Shown here in pieces: positions 33,850 through 42,740 of a stretch of 64,000 bases of DNA. The stretch's first letter is position 1; each line of letters starts with the position of its first letter. The position numbers and the translations under genes are program-made. Under the pieces are notes generated by a model. The model ran no database searches. It saw only the letters and a program-made list of their open reading frames with translations, and was not told the DNA's origin. Source of the DNA: Burkholderia pyrrocinia (GTDB lineage Bacteria; Pseudomonadota; Gammaproteobacteria; Burkholderiales; Burkholderiaceae); NCBI RefSeq assembly GCF_018417535.1, contig NZ_CP070978.1:3162001-3226000 (forward strand), written 5' to 3'.

Positions 33850-35994
33850 ATGGAAGGACTTTCGCAAGTCCAGGTCTTGGGCATCGACGCGGGCGGCACG
33901 ATGACCGACACCTTCTTCGTGCGCGAGGACGGACGGTTTGTCGTCGGCAAGGCGCAAAGCAATCCGGAGGATGAGTCACTCGCGATCTTCAACTCGTCGC
34001 AGGACGCGCTCGCGCATTGGCAACGCGACGTCGACGACGTCTATCCGGAACTCGTCACCTGCGTGTATTCCGGCACGGCGATGCTCAACCGCGTCGTGCA
34101 GCGCAAGGGGCTCGACGTCGGGCTGCTCGTCAACAAGGGCTTCGAGCACGTGCACCTGATGGGGCGGGCGATCCAGAGCTATCTCGGGTACGCGCTCGAA
34201 GAGCGCATCCACCTGAATACGCACCGCTACGACGAGCCGCTCGTGCCGTTGTCGCGAACGCGCGGCGTCACCGAGCGTACGGACGTCCAGGGCGAGATCG
34301 TCATTCCGCTGCGGGAAAACGAAGTGCGGCAGGCCACGCGGGAGCTCGTCGCCGCCGGCGCGAAAGCGATCGTCATCTGTTTTCTCCAGTCGCACAAGAA
34401 CGCGGCGAGCGAGCGCCAGGCGCGGGACATCGTGCGCGACGAGCTGGCTGCGCGCGGCGTCGATCTCCCGGTGTTCGCATCGGTCGACTACTACCCGCAG
34501 CGCAAGGAAAGCCACCGGATGAACACGACGGTGCTCGAAGCGTATGCGGCCGAGCCGTCGCGGCAGACGCTCAGGAAAGTCAGCGACCGCTTCCGCAAGC
34601 ACGGCGCGAAATTCGACCTGCGCGTGATGGCGACGCACGGCGGAACGATCAGCTGGAAGGCGAAGGAACTGGCGCGCACCATCGTGTCGGGGCCGATCGG
34701 CGGCGTAATCGGCTCGAAGCTCCTCGGCGAGGCGCTCGGCTACGACAACATCGCATGCTCGGACATCGGCGGCACGTCGTTCGACATGGCGCTCATCACG
34801 AAGGGCAAATTCGCGATCGCGTCCGACCCGGACATGGCGCGCCTCGTGCTGTCGCTGCCGCTCGTCACGATGGATTCGGTCGGCGCGGGCGCCGGCAGCT
34901 TCGTGCGGCTCGATCCGTACAGCGGAGCCATCAAGCTCGGGCCGGACAGCGCCGGCTATCGCGTCGGCACGTGCTGGCCCGACAGCGGCCTGACGACGGT
35001 GTCCGTGTCCGATTGCCACGTCGTGCTCGGCTACCTGAATCCGGACAACTTCCTCGGCGGCCAGATCAAGCTCGACGTGAATCGCGCCCGCGAGCACATC
35101 CGCGTGCAGATCGCCGAGCCGCTCGGACTCTCCGTGGAGGATGCGGCGGCCGGCGTGATCGAGCTGCTCGACCTGCAGTTGCGCGAATACCTGCGCTCGA
35201 ACGTCAGCGCGAAAGGGTACAACCCGACCGAATTCGTGTGCTTCTCGTACGGCGGCGCGGGGCCGGTTCATACATATGGCTACACCGAAGGTCTCGGCTT
35301 CAAGGATGTCGTCGTGCCGGCGTGGGCGGCGGGCTTCTCGGCATTCGGCTGCGCGTGCGCGGATTTCGAGTATCGCTACGACAAGAGCGTCGATCTCGCG
35401 CTGCCGCAGCTCGCGTCCGACGGCGAGAAGGCGCGGGCCGCGCAGACGATCCAGAAGGCATGGGCCGAACTGACTGCCAAGGTGATCGACGAGTTTCGCA
35501 TCAACGGCTTCAGCGAGCGCGACGTGATCCTGCGGCCAGGCTTCCGGATGCAGTACATGGGCCAGCTCAACGACCTCGAAATCGAATCGCCGATCGCGGG
35601 CGCGTCCGGTGCGGACGACTGGGACAAGATCGTGACGGCCTTCGAAGACACCTACGGCCGCGTGTACGCGAGTTCCGCGCGCTCGCCGGAGCTGGGCTTC
35701 TCGGTCACGGGCGCGATCATGCGCGGCATGGTCGTCACGCAGAAGCCGGTATTGCCGGAAGACCCTGTCGCCGGCCCCAAGCCGCCGGCGGACGCGCGTG
35801 TCGGCACGCGGCGGCTGTATCGGCACAAGCAGTGGCATGACGCGGCGATCTGGCGAATGGAGTCGCTCAAGCCGGGCAACGAGATCACCGGGCCCGCGAT
35901 CATCGAATCCGACGCGACGACGTTCGTCGTCCCGAAGGGCTTCGCCACCACGCTCGACAAGCACCGCCTCTTCCATCTCAGCGAAGTCAAGTAA
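33850..35994 (+). CDS. acxA: Acetone carboxylase, beta subunit
   Basis: 714-residue subunit of the enzyme that carboxylates acetone to acetoacetate with bicarbonate and ATP. It belongs to the hydantoinase A/oxoprolinase family, with an N-terminal actin-like phosphate motif (VLGIDAGGTMTDTFF, residues 8-22), DIGGTSFDMAL near 306 and YGGAGPVHTYGY near 470. The start MEGLSQVQVLGIDAGG and length (about 715) match acetone carboxylase beta subunits rather than generic hydantoinases, and the gamma subunit gene two positions downstream settles the matter. GGAGA lies 9 nt before the ATG. First gene after the sigma-54 promoter. Confidence 0.92.
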   Translation: MEGLSQVQVLGIDAGGTMTDTFFVREDGRFVVGKAQSNPEDESLAIFNSSQDALAHWQRDVDDVYPELVTCVYSGTAMLNRVVQRKGLDVGLLVNKGFEHVHLMGRAIQSYLGYALEERIHLNTHRYDEPLVPLSRTRGVTERTDVQGEIVIPLRENEVRQATRELVAAGAKAIVICFLQSHKNAASERQARDIVRDELAARGVDLPVFASVDYYPQRKESHRMNTTVLEAYAAEPSRQTLRKVSDRFRKHGAKFDLRVMATHGGTISWKAKELARTIVSGPIGGVIGSKLLGEALGYDNIACSDIGGTSFDMALITKGKFAIASDPDMARLVLSLPLVTMDSVGAGAGSFVRLDPYSGAIKLGPDSAGYRVGTCWPDSGLTTVSVSDCHVVLGYLNPDNFLGGQIKLDVNRAREHIRVQIAEPLGLSVEDAAAGVIELLDLQLREYLRSNVSAKGYNPTEFVCFSYGGAGPVHTYGYTEGLGFKDVVVPAWAAGFSAFGCACADFEYRYDKSVDLALPQLASDGEKARAAQTIQKAWAELTAKVIDEFRINGFSERDVILRPGFRMQYMGQLNDLEIESPIAGASGADDWDKIVTAFEDTYGRVYASSARSPELGFSVTGAIMRGMVVTQKPVLPEDPVAGPKPPADARVGTRRLYRHKQWHDAAIWRMESLKPGNEITGPAIIESDATTFVVPKGFATTLDKHRLFHLSEVK

Positions 35995-36005
35995 GGAGAC
36001 ATGCG

Positions 36006-38330
36006 ATGAACATGATGTCCAGCCAGGAAGTCGGCTTCGCCGATCTGCTGAAGAACGGCCAGACGCTCAAGCAGTTTCGCGACGGCATTCTCGAGCGCAC
36101 CGCGCAAACCGGCCATTACAACGGGCTCGAACGGCTCGCGCTGCGCGAGCGCGATCCGATCCGCTACGAGAAGATGTTCTCGAAGCTGCGCGGCGGCCTC
36201 GTGCATGCGCGCGAAACGGCCAAGAAGATTGCGGCGAGCCCGATCGTCGAGCAGGAAGGGGAGCTGTGCTTCACGCTCTACAACGCGGCGGGCGACTGCG
36301 TGCTCACGTCGACCGGGATCATCATCCACGTCGGCACGATGGGCGCGGCGATCAAGTACATGATCGAGAACAACTGGGAAGCCAATCCGGGCATTCAGCC
36401 CGGTGACATGTTCACCAACAACGACTGCTCGATCGGCAACGTCCACCCGTGCGACATCGCGACGATCGTGCCGATTTTCGCGCATGGCAAGCTGGTCGGC
36501 TGGGTCGGCGGCGTCACGCACGTGATCGATACGGGCGCGGTGACGCCGGGCTCGATGTCGACGGGCCAGGTGCAGCGTTTCGGCGACGGTTACATGATCA
36601 CGTGCCGCAAGACAGGGGTGAACGACACGCCGCTGCGCGACTGGCTGCACGAGAGCCAGCGCTCGGTTCGCACGCCGAAGTACTGGATTCTCGACGAGCG
36701 CACGCGTATCGCCGGCTGCCACATGATCCGCGATCTGATCGAGGAAGTGATCGACGAGGAAGGCCTCGACGCGTACGAGGAATTCAGCTTCGAGGTGATC
36801 GAGGAAGGACGGCGCGGCCTGCAGACGCGCATCAAGGCGATGACGCTGCCGGGCAAGTATCGCAAGGTCGCGTTCGTCGACGTGCCGTACAACCATCCCG
36901 ACGTGCAGACGTCGTCGGCGTTTGCGAAGCTCGACTCGATCATGCATTCGCCGGTCGAGATGGAGATCCGCAAGGACGGCTCGTGGCGTCTCGATTTCGA
37001 AGGCGCGAGCCGCTGGGGCTGGCACTCGTACAACGCGCACCAGGTCGCGTTCACGAGCGGCATCTGGGTGATGATGACGCAGACGCTGGTGCCGACGCAG
37101 CGTATCAACGACGGCGCGTATTTCGGCACCGAATTCCACCTGCCCAAGGGCGCGTGGATGAACCCGGACGACCGCCGCACCGGACACGCTTACGCGTGGC
37201 ACTTCCTGGTGTCGGGCTGGAGCGCGATGTGGCGCGCCCTGTCGCAGGCGTACTTCAGCCGCGGCTATCTCGAGGAAGTCAACGCGGGGAACGCCAACAC
37301 GTCGAACTGGCTGCAGGGCGGCGGGATCAACCAGGACGGCGATATCCATGCGGTGAACAGCTTCGAGGCATCGTCGTGCGGCACCGGCGCGTGCGCGATC
37401 AAGGACGGCCTGAATCACGCGGCCGCGATCTGGAACCCCGAAGGCGACATGGGCGACATCGAGATCTGGGAGATGGCCGAGCCGCTGCTGTACCTCGGCC
37501 GCAACGTGAAGTCGAATTCGGGCGGCTACGGCAAGTACCGCGGCGGGTGCGGATTCGAGACGCTGCGCATGGTCTGGAAGGCGCAGGACTGGACGATGTT
37601 CTTCATGGGCAACGGCTACATGAACAGCGACTGGGGCCTGATGGGCGGTTACCCGCCCGCCACCGGCTATCGCTTCGAAGCGCATCGCACGGGCATCAAG
37701 GAACGCATCGCGCTCGGCGAGAGCCTGCCGCTCGGCGGCGATACGAATCCGGACCTGCCGGATTACGAAAACCACCTGAACGCCGGCGCGGTCGTCAAGC
37801 GCGACCAGCAATGCATGACCACGGAGGACTGCTACAGCAACTACGATCTCTACCTGAACTACCTGCGCGGCGGCCCCGGCTTCGGCGATCCGCTCGACCG
37901 CGAGATCGACGCGATCGAACGCGATCTCAACAACGCGGTGCTGCTGCCCGAATACGCGCAGAAGGTCTACGGGGCGGTCGCGACGCGGGATGCCAACGGC
38001 ATCTGGACGGTCGATCCGCAAGCGAGCGCGCTGCTGCGCATCGAGATCCGCAACGCCCGTCTCGCACGCTCGCAACCGACCCGCGAATGGATGAAGGGCG
38101 AGCGCGAGCGGATCCTGCTCAAGCACGCATCGACCCAGGTGCAGCACATGTTCGCGACGAGCTTCGGCCTGTCGACGAAATTCGAGCAGCAGTTCCGCGC
38201 GTTCTGGGAGCTGCCGGACACGTGGACGCTCACCGAGGACGAGCTCGACGTGCCGACCTACGGCTCGAAATTCCGCATGGACCTGTCGAAGATGCCCGAC
38301 GTCAATACGGTGGTGCTGGTCGAGGAGTGA
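36006..38330 (+). CDS. acxB: Acetone carboxylase, alpha subunit
   Basis: 774-residue hydantoinase B-family subunit, the length of known acetone carboxylase alpha chains. His147, Asp150 (NVHPCD) and His172 (VTHVIDTG) have the spacing of the Mn ligands His150/Asp153/His175 reported for the Xanthobacter enzyme, shifted by three. The start MNMMSSQEVGFADLLKNG follows an AAGGAG only 11 bp after acxA, so the two are translated together. The complex is cytoplasmic (alpha2-beta2-gamma2) and allows growth on acetone or isopropanol. No truncation or odd codon use is seen. Confidence 0.94.
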   Translation: MNMMSSQEVGFADLLKNGQTLKQFRDGILERTAQTGHYNGLERLALRERDPIRYEKMFSKLRGGLVHARETAKKIAASPIVEQEGELCFTLYNAAGDCVLTSTGIIIHVGTMGAAIKYMIENNWEANPGIQPGDMFTNNDCSIGNVHPCDIATIVPIFAHGKLVGWVGGVTHVIDTGAVTPGSMSTGQVQRFGDGYMITCRKTGVNDTPLRDWLHESQRSVRTPKYWILDERTRIAGCHMIRDLIEEVIDEEGLDAYEEFSFEVIEEGRRGLQTRIKAMTLPGKYRKVAFVDVPYNHPDVQTSSAFAKLDSIMHSPVEMEIRKDGSWRLDFEGASRWGWHSYNAHQVAFTSGIWVMMTQTLVPTQRINDGAYFGTEFHLPKGAWMNPDDRRTGHAYAWHFLVSGWSAMWRALSQAYFSRGYLEEVNAGNANTSNWLQGGGINQDGDIHAVNSFEASSCGTGACAIKDGLNHAAAIWNPEGDMGDIEIWEMAEPLLYLGRNVKSNSGGYGKYRGGCGFETLRMVWKAQDWTMFFMGNGYMNSDWGLMGGYPPATGYRFEAHRTGIKERIALGESLPLGGDTNPDLPDYENHLNAGAVVKRDQQCMTTEDCYSNYDLYLNYLRGGPGFGDPLDREIDAIERDLNNAVLLPEYAQKVYGAVATRDANGIWTVDPQASALLRIEIRNARLARSQPTREWMKGERERILLKHASTQVQHMFATSFGLSTKFEQQFRAFWELPDTWTLTEDELDVPTYGSKFRMDLSKMPDVNTVVLVEE

Positions 38331-38370
38331 GCCGGACCCAGCGCACTATCACCCACATGGAGGACTGGAG

Positions 38371-38877
38371 ATGTCTACCTACACGAAGGAACAGATCAGG
38401 AACATGGTCGACGGCAAGCTCGACTGGGACACGACGTTGCGCATGCTGTCGATGCCGAAGGACGGCGAGCGCTTCCGGATGTATGTCGATGCGCTGCAGC
38501 GGAAGCTCGGCTGGAAGGACCGCATCGTGCTGCCGCTCGGCCCGCACCTGTACATCGTGCAGCAATGGGCGACGAAGCACTGGGTCACGCAGTGCGACTG
38601 CGGTCACGTGTTCTGCGATTACCGCGACAACTGGAAGCTGCACGCGAACATCTTCGTGCGCGAATCCGACGAGGCGATGGACGAGGTCTATCCACGCCTG
38701 ATGGCGCCCGACACGCAATGGCAGGTCTATCGCGAATACTACTGCCCGACCTGCGGCGCGATGCACGACGTCGAGGCACCTACGCCGTGGTACCCGGTCA
38801 TTCACGACTTCGAACCCGACATCGATGCGTTCTACGCGGAATGGGTGAAGCTGCCGGTTCCGGAGCGCGTGCAATGA
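38371..38877 (+). CDS. acxC: Acetone carboxylase, gamma subunit
   Basis: 168-residue small subunit, diagnostic for acetone carboxylase as opposed to hydantoinase or oxoprolinase. It starts MSTYTKEQIRNMVDGKLDWDTT. Cysteine clusters QCDCGHVFCDY (near residue 73) and YYCPTCGAMHD (near 126) suggest a structural zinc site. GGAGGACTGGAG precedes the ATG. It ends the operon and is followed by an intrinsic terminator. Confidence 0.94.
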   Translation: MSTYTKEQIRNMVDGKLDWDTTLRMLSMPKDGERFRMYVDALQRKLGWKDRIVLPLGPHLYIVQQWATKHWVTQCDCGHVFCDYRDNWKLHANIFVRESDEAMDEVYPRLMAPDTQWQVYREYYCPTCGAMHDVEAPTPWYPVIHDFEPDIDAFYAEWVKLPVPERVQ

Positions 38878-38955
38878 TCTGACATTTGAGGCTGCCTGCG
38901 GGGCTCGGCGTTCGCCGGCCTCGCTTCGGCTTCGTCCGCGGGAAGCGTTCGATTT

Positions 38956-38990
38956 CCGGCCGTTCGATTTTCGAACGGCCGGTTTCTTTT
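38956..38990 (+). terminator. Intrinsic terminator after acxC
   Basis: CCGGCCGTTCGA (38956-38967) pairs perfectly with TCGAACGGCCGG (38971-38982) over a TTT loop and is followed by TTTCTTTT. It closes the acxABC transcript 79 nt after the stop, separating it from acxR, which must have its own promoter in 38991-39225. Confidence 0.92.
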
Positions 38991-39225
38991 CGGCCATCGG
39001 TTCTCGACGGCGTGTCGGGCCGCGCGACGCCGTGCGGGCGACCGCTTGCTGGCGCGCGCATTGCTTGCAGTGGTTGGTGTCCGGCCGGCCATCGAGGCGC
39101 CGGGACGGAGTACGATAGTCGCTACGCTCGCCGCCGGCTGCGGTCGGGCGCCCCACAAAGTCGACCAAAAGGCCGCTGCGACGGCCTTGCGGTTCGTGCC
39201 GTCACGAAACCGCCAGGAGACAGAC

Positions 39226-41250
39226 ATGCAACAGAGAGGCACGCCGATGGACTGGTTTCCCAGTCCACACCATGACGCGAGCATCATGGCCGCATGGGAG
39301 CATCTGGTGACAGGCAGCGAGTGGCGTTCGCCCGACGTACGCGGCGTGGTCGACGATTCGTGGCAGCGCTGTCTCGTCAGCCGCGTCGATCCCGGCGTCG
39401 ACCGCGCGCCGCCGCCGCTCGATGAAGACGGGCTCGTGCAGTGGCGCACGTCGAACGGTCGCCTCGTCGATGCGAGTCTGCCGCTGATGCAGCAGACCCG
39501 GGATTTCCTTTCGCAGACGGGCACGGTGATGCTGCTGGCCGATCCGAGCGGGATGATCCTCCAGCAGGAGGGCGACATGCGGATCGTCGAGCCTGCGCGC
39601 GAGGTCGGCCTCATTCCGGGCTGCGAGTGGACCGAGCTGAATTGCGGCACCAATGCGATCGGCACCGCGCTCGCGCTCAGGCAGCCGGTCCAGATCCATG
39701 GCGCGGAGCACTTCTGCGCGGGCATCAAGCGCTGGACCTGCTCGGCGACCGTCATCCAGGATCCGCGCGACGGGCACGTATTGGGCGTGATCGACATTTC
39801 GGGGCTCGCGCAAACCTATAACCCATACAGCCTTGCGCTCGCGGTATCGCTTGCGGGCCGTATCGAAAGCCGGCTCGCGAAGGAGGGCATGGCGCGCCGC
39901 CTGAGCCTGCTTGACCGCTGCGCGTCACGCTTCGGTGCGTCTTCCTCCGATGCGGTGATCGTCGTCGACGAGCGCGGCCGACTCGTCAAGGCCAACGCGC
40001 AGGTCGTTCCGGTGTTGCGCCGGCTCGGATTCGATATCCGGTGCGACGCGGCGTTCGTGCTGCCCGAACTCGAACACTACGCGGGCGACGGCCGCCTGTC
40101 GGCGAGCGCGCCGGCATGGCTGTCGCGCAGCCACATCGAAACCGTGCGTGACGGCGCGGACGTGCTCGGCTACATGATCGTGACGCCGGGCATCGCGAAT
40201 CCCCGCGGGGCCGTCCCGATCGCGCGCGGACGGGAACGGCACGGCGGCGAGCCGCGAGGGTTCGAGCGCATCGTCGGCGACAGCGCTGCATTGCGGCAGG
40301 CCGTGAATCGTGCGCGCCAGCTCGCGCCGTCCAGGGTGCCGGTGCTGCTGCTCGGCGACACCGGCGTCGGCAAGGAGCTGTTCGCGCAGGGTATCCATCA
40401 GGCGAGCGATCGCGCCGACGGTCCGTTCGTTGCGCTCAACTGCGGCGGGTTGTCGAGAGACCTCCTTGCCAGCGAGTTGTTCGGCTACGCGGAAGGCGCA
40501 TTTACCGGCGCACGCAAGTCCGGTGCGGCGGGCAAGATCGAAGCGGCCGATGGCGGCACGCTGTTTCTCGACGAGATCGGGGAAATGCCGCTCGACATCC
40601 AGCCGCATCTGCTGCGCGTGCTGGAGGAGAGCGAAATCTATCGCCTCGGCGAGAATGCGCCGCGCAGGGTGAATTTCCGGCTGGTCGCGGCGACGCACCG
40701 GGATTTGAAGGACGCCGTCGCGAAAGGCCAGTTCCGGATGGATCTGTACTACCGGATCGCGGTCACGACCGTGTCGATTCCGAGCTTGCGCGAGCGTGGC
40801 GAGGACCTGCCGGCGCTGATTGCGCATTGGCTCGGGCATCTGTGCGAGTCCTATGGCCTCTCCCCGAGGTCGTTCGACGACGATGCGTACGCGCGCCTGT
40901 TGCGCTATCCGTGGCCCGGCAATGTGCGCGAACTGCGGAACGCGATCGAGGGGGCGCTGCTGCTGTCGGACAGCCCGGTGATCAAGGCCGACAAGCTGCC
41001 TGCCGAGATCGGCGCGGGGGCGCCGATCGATGCGTGCGCCGCGCGGCCCGCCGACGCGCTCGCGCCGGATGCGGGCGACTCGTTGAAGAAGGCCGAGGCG
41101 GAATCGATTCGCCGCGCGCTTGTGCGTCATGCCGGCAACCTGACGAAGGCGGCGAGTCAGCTCGGCATCGCGAAGAGCACGCTCTATGAAAAGATCCGCA
41201 AGTATCGCTTGCTCGACGCAGTGAGCGACGGCCGGGGGCGCGCGAAGTAA
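39226..41250 (+). CDS. acxR: Sigma-54-dependent activator of the acx operon
   Basis: 674-residue AcoR-type enhancer-binding protein. An N-terminal GAF-type sensor region (about 70-210, ELNCGTNAIGTAL) is followed by a second sensory segment, then an AAA+ domain (about 345-575) with Walker A GDTGVGKE, the sigma-54 contact GAFTGA at 424-429 and Walker B GTLFLDEIGE. A Fis-type HTH ends the protein (AGNLTKAASQLGIAKSTLYEKIRKY). AGGAG lies 7 nt before the ATG at 39226. It should activate the -24/-12 promoter of acxABC in response to acetone or acetoacetate-type signals; a homologue plays this role in Xanthobacter. Confidence 0.93.
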   Translation: MQQRGTPMDWFPSPHHDASIMAAWEHLVTGSEWRSPDVRGVVDDSWQRCLVSRVDPGVDRAPPPLDEDGLVQWRTSNGRLVDASLPLMQQTRDFLSQTGTVMLLADPSGMILQQEGDMRIVEPAREVGLIPGCEWTELNCGTNAIGTALALRQPVQIHGAEHFCAGIKRWTCSATVIQDPRDGHVLGVIDISGLAQTYNPYSLALAVSLAGRIESRLAKEGMARRLSLLDRCASRFGASSSDAVIVVDERGRLVKANAQVVPVLRRLGFDIRCDAAFVLPELEHYAGDGRLSASAPAWLSRSHIETVRDGADVLGYMIVTPGIANPRGAVPIARGRERHGGEPRGFERIVGDSAALRQAVNRARQLAPSRVPVLLLGDTGVGKELFAQGIHQASDRADGPFVALNCGGLSRDLLASELFGYAEGAFTGARKSGAAGKIEAADGGTLFLDEIGEMPLDIQPHLLRVLEESEIYRLGENAPRRVNFRLVAATHRDLKDAVAKGQFRMDLYYRIAVTTVSIPSLRERGEDLPALIAHWLGHLCESYGLSPRSFDDDAYARLLRYPWPGNVRELRNAIEGALLLSDSPVIKADKLPAEIGAGAPIDACAARPADALAPDAGDSLKKAEAESIRRALVRHAGNLTKAASQLGIAKSTLYEKIRKYRLLDAVSDGRGRAK

Positions 41251-41272
41251 GTCGCGGCTGGCCTGCCCGTGC

Positions 41273-41296
41273 GGCGGGCGGGCAAGCCCGTTTTTC
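41273..41296 (+). terminator. Probable terminator after acxR
   Basis: CGGGC and GCCCG (around 41276-41290) form a short stem over GGGCAA, followed directly by TTTTTCT. A longer alternative stem uses GCCTGCCCG upstream. It lies about 25 nt after the acxR stop. Confidence 0.6.
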
Positions 41297-41607
41297 TCCC
41301 TGGTCATCTCGTCCTCCCGGGCCGCACGTGCCGTCATTTTGCAAAGAATGACGATGTCGCCGGCCCGGTCGCTCTATGCTCCTTATTTTTGCGATAAGAG
41401 ACACCAAGGTCGGCAAAATGGCGCGTGCGCCGGCTTGTCATCCGGGTGCCGCGTGCGTCGTGTATCGACAGGTCTGCACGGATTGCACGACCGGCCGGGC
41501 GGTGCCGCCGTGCGGTAGCGAGCCGGACGCTGCCCGTCGCAATGGGAATCAATCGTCTGCCGGGGGGCTGTCCGGTCAGCACAACGACAAGGAAGGGAGG
41601 GCCGGCA
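41297..41607. other. Intergenic region before the metallopeptidase gene
   Basis: About 310 bp with no supported gene. Two AT-rich inverted repeats stand out: GTCATT...AATGAC at 41333-41352 and CTTAT...ATAAG at 41382-41398, both with an internal TTTTGC-like run. They could be operators or a promoter for the metallopeptidase gene at 41608. Confidence 0.4.
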
Positions 41608-42489
41608 ATGAGGCTGGACGACGAAAGAGAAAGCATGAACGTCGAGGATCGCCGCGGCGCCGGCGGTTTCGGCGGCGGGCGCGGCGCGACGATCGGCATC
41701 GGCACGATCGTGGTCGCGCTGGCCGCGTCGTATTTCTTCGGGATCGACCCGCGCGTGGTGCTCGAAGGCGCATCGGCGCTGCAGGGCCGCCAGCAGCAGG
41801 CGCAGCCCGCGCCGGCGCAGCGCCAGGGCGCGCCCGTGAACGATCCGGGCTCGGTGTTCACGCGCAAGGTGCTCGGCAATATCGAGCGCACGTGGACGGG
41901 CGTGTTCAACACCCAGTTACATGCGCAGTACGAGCCGCCGAAGCTCGTGATGTTCACGAACTCGACGCCGACCGCATGCGGCACGGGCCAGACGGCGATG
42001 GGGCCGTTCTACTGTCCGGCCGACCGCAAGGTGTATATCGATCTCGGCTTCTACGACGAGCTGCGCAAACGCTTCGGCGCCGGAGGCGATTTCGCGCAGG
42101 CTTACGTGATCGCGCACGAGGTCGGCCATCACGTGCAGAACCTGCTCGGCATTTCCGACAAGGTCGACGCCGCGCGCCGGCGTTCGAGCCAGGCACGCTC
42201 GAACGCGCTGTCGGTACGGATGGAGCTGCAGGCCGACTGCTTCGCCGGCGTGTGGGCGAACAACGCGCAGCGCGCGAACCAGCGGCTGATGGAGCCCGGC
42301 GATTTCGAGCAGGGGCTGAAGGCGGCGGCCGCGATCGGCGACGATCGGCTGCAGCAGCAAGGGCAGGGCCATGTCGTGCCGGAGAGCTTCACGCACGGCA
42401 CCAGCGACCAGCGCGTGTACTGGCTGCGGCGCGGGATGGAGGCGGGCGAGGTGAGCGCCTGCGACACGTTCGCCGCGAACGCGCGCTGA
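41608..42489 (+). CDS. ypfJ: Putative neutral zinc metallopeptidase, YpfJ family
   Basis: 293 residues. It starts MRLDDERESMNVEDRRGAGG, the standard N-terminus, followed by one transmembrane helix (IGIGTIVVALAASYFFGI) and a low-complexity Gln/Ala/Pro stretch. The zinc motif HEVGHH lies near residue 172 and a third-ligand Glu region (MELQADCFAGVWA) near 207, as in the zincin-like YpfJ/KPN_02809 family. GGAAGGGAGG lies 7 nt before the ATG. The substrate is unknown. It should be anchored in the inner membrane with the catalytic domain outside. Confidence 0.92.
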   Translation: MRLDDERESMNVEDRRGAGGFGGGRGATIGIGTIVVALAASYFFGIDPRVVLEGASALQGRQQQAQPAPAQRQGAPVNDPGSVFTRKVLGNIERTWTGVFNTQLHAQYEPPKLVMFTNSTPTACGTGQTAMGPFYCPADRKVYIDLGFYDELRKRFGAGGDFAQAYVIAHEVGHHVQNLLGISDKVDAARRRSSQARSNALSVRMELQADCFAGVWANNAQRANQRLMEPGDFEQGLKAAAAIGDDRLQQQGQGHVVPESFTHGTSDQRVYWLRRGMEAGEVSACDTFAANAR

Positions 42490-42529
42490 CAGAAGGCGCG
42501 CATCGTCGCGCCCGCATCGTCCCGGCCAA

Positions 42530-42650
42530 CCCGCCACACCCGCCACACCGGCTGAACTGGCTGAACTGGCTGAACTGGCTGAACCGGCCACACCGGCTGA
42601 ACCGGCTGAACCGGCTGAACCGGCTGAACCGGCCACACCGGCTGAACCGG
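42530..42650. repeat. Tandem nonanucleotide repeat, 13 units
   Basis: Thirteen 9-bp units, starting 41 nt after the metallopeptidase stop. They are of three kinds: CCGGCTGAA (six), CTGGCTGAA (three) and C(C/G)GCCACA-type (four). The CCACA units recur at positions 1, 2, 7 and 12, so there is a higher-order period of about five units. Length is a multiple of three and the minus strand would read Pro-Val-Gln repeats, but no gene is supported there. It lies immediately upstream of the regulatory motif for the LuxR gene and may vary between strains. Confidence 0.93.
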
Positions 42651-42655
42651 GACGA

Positions 42656-42700
42656 TTTGCCGATTTGTGCTCACCGGCGCTTTTCGGCGCCGGTAGGCTG
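42656..42700 (+). promoter_or_regulatory. Shared amine-region promoter motif, copy 1 (LuxR gene)
   Basis: TTTGCCGATTTGTGCT (42656-42671) is followed after 21-22 nt by GGTAGGCT, a poor -10, 41 bp before the LuxR gene at 42741. Three more copies with the same layout lie at 44305, 47377 and 50655. It is the most divergent in the -10 position. Confidence 0.55.
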
Positions 42701-42740
42701 GCCCGAACTTCGATGCGTTCGCCCGCCAGCCGACTCCACC

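Noticed and set aside
33850..38330. Hydantoinase or 5-oxoprolinase HyuA/HyuB pair
   Set aside because: The family is the same, but subunit lengths, the acxC gamma subunit gene and the AcoR-type sigma-54 activator identify acetone carboxylase.
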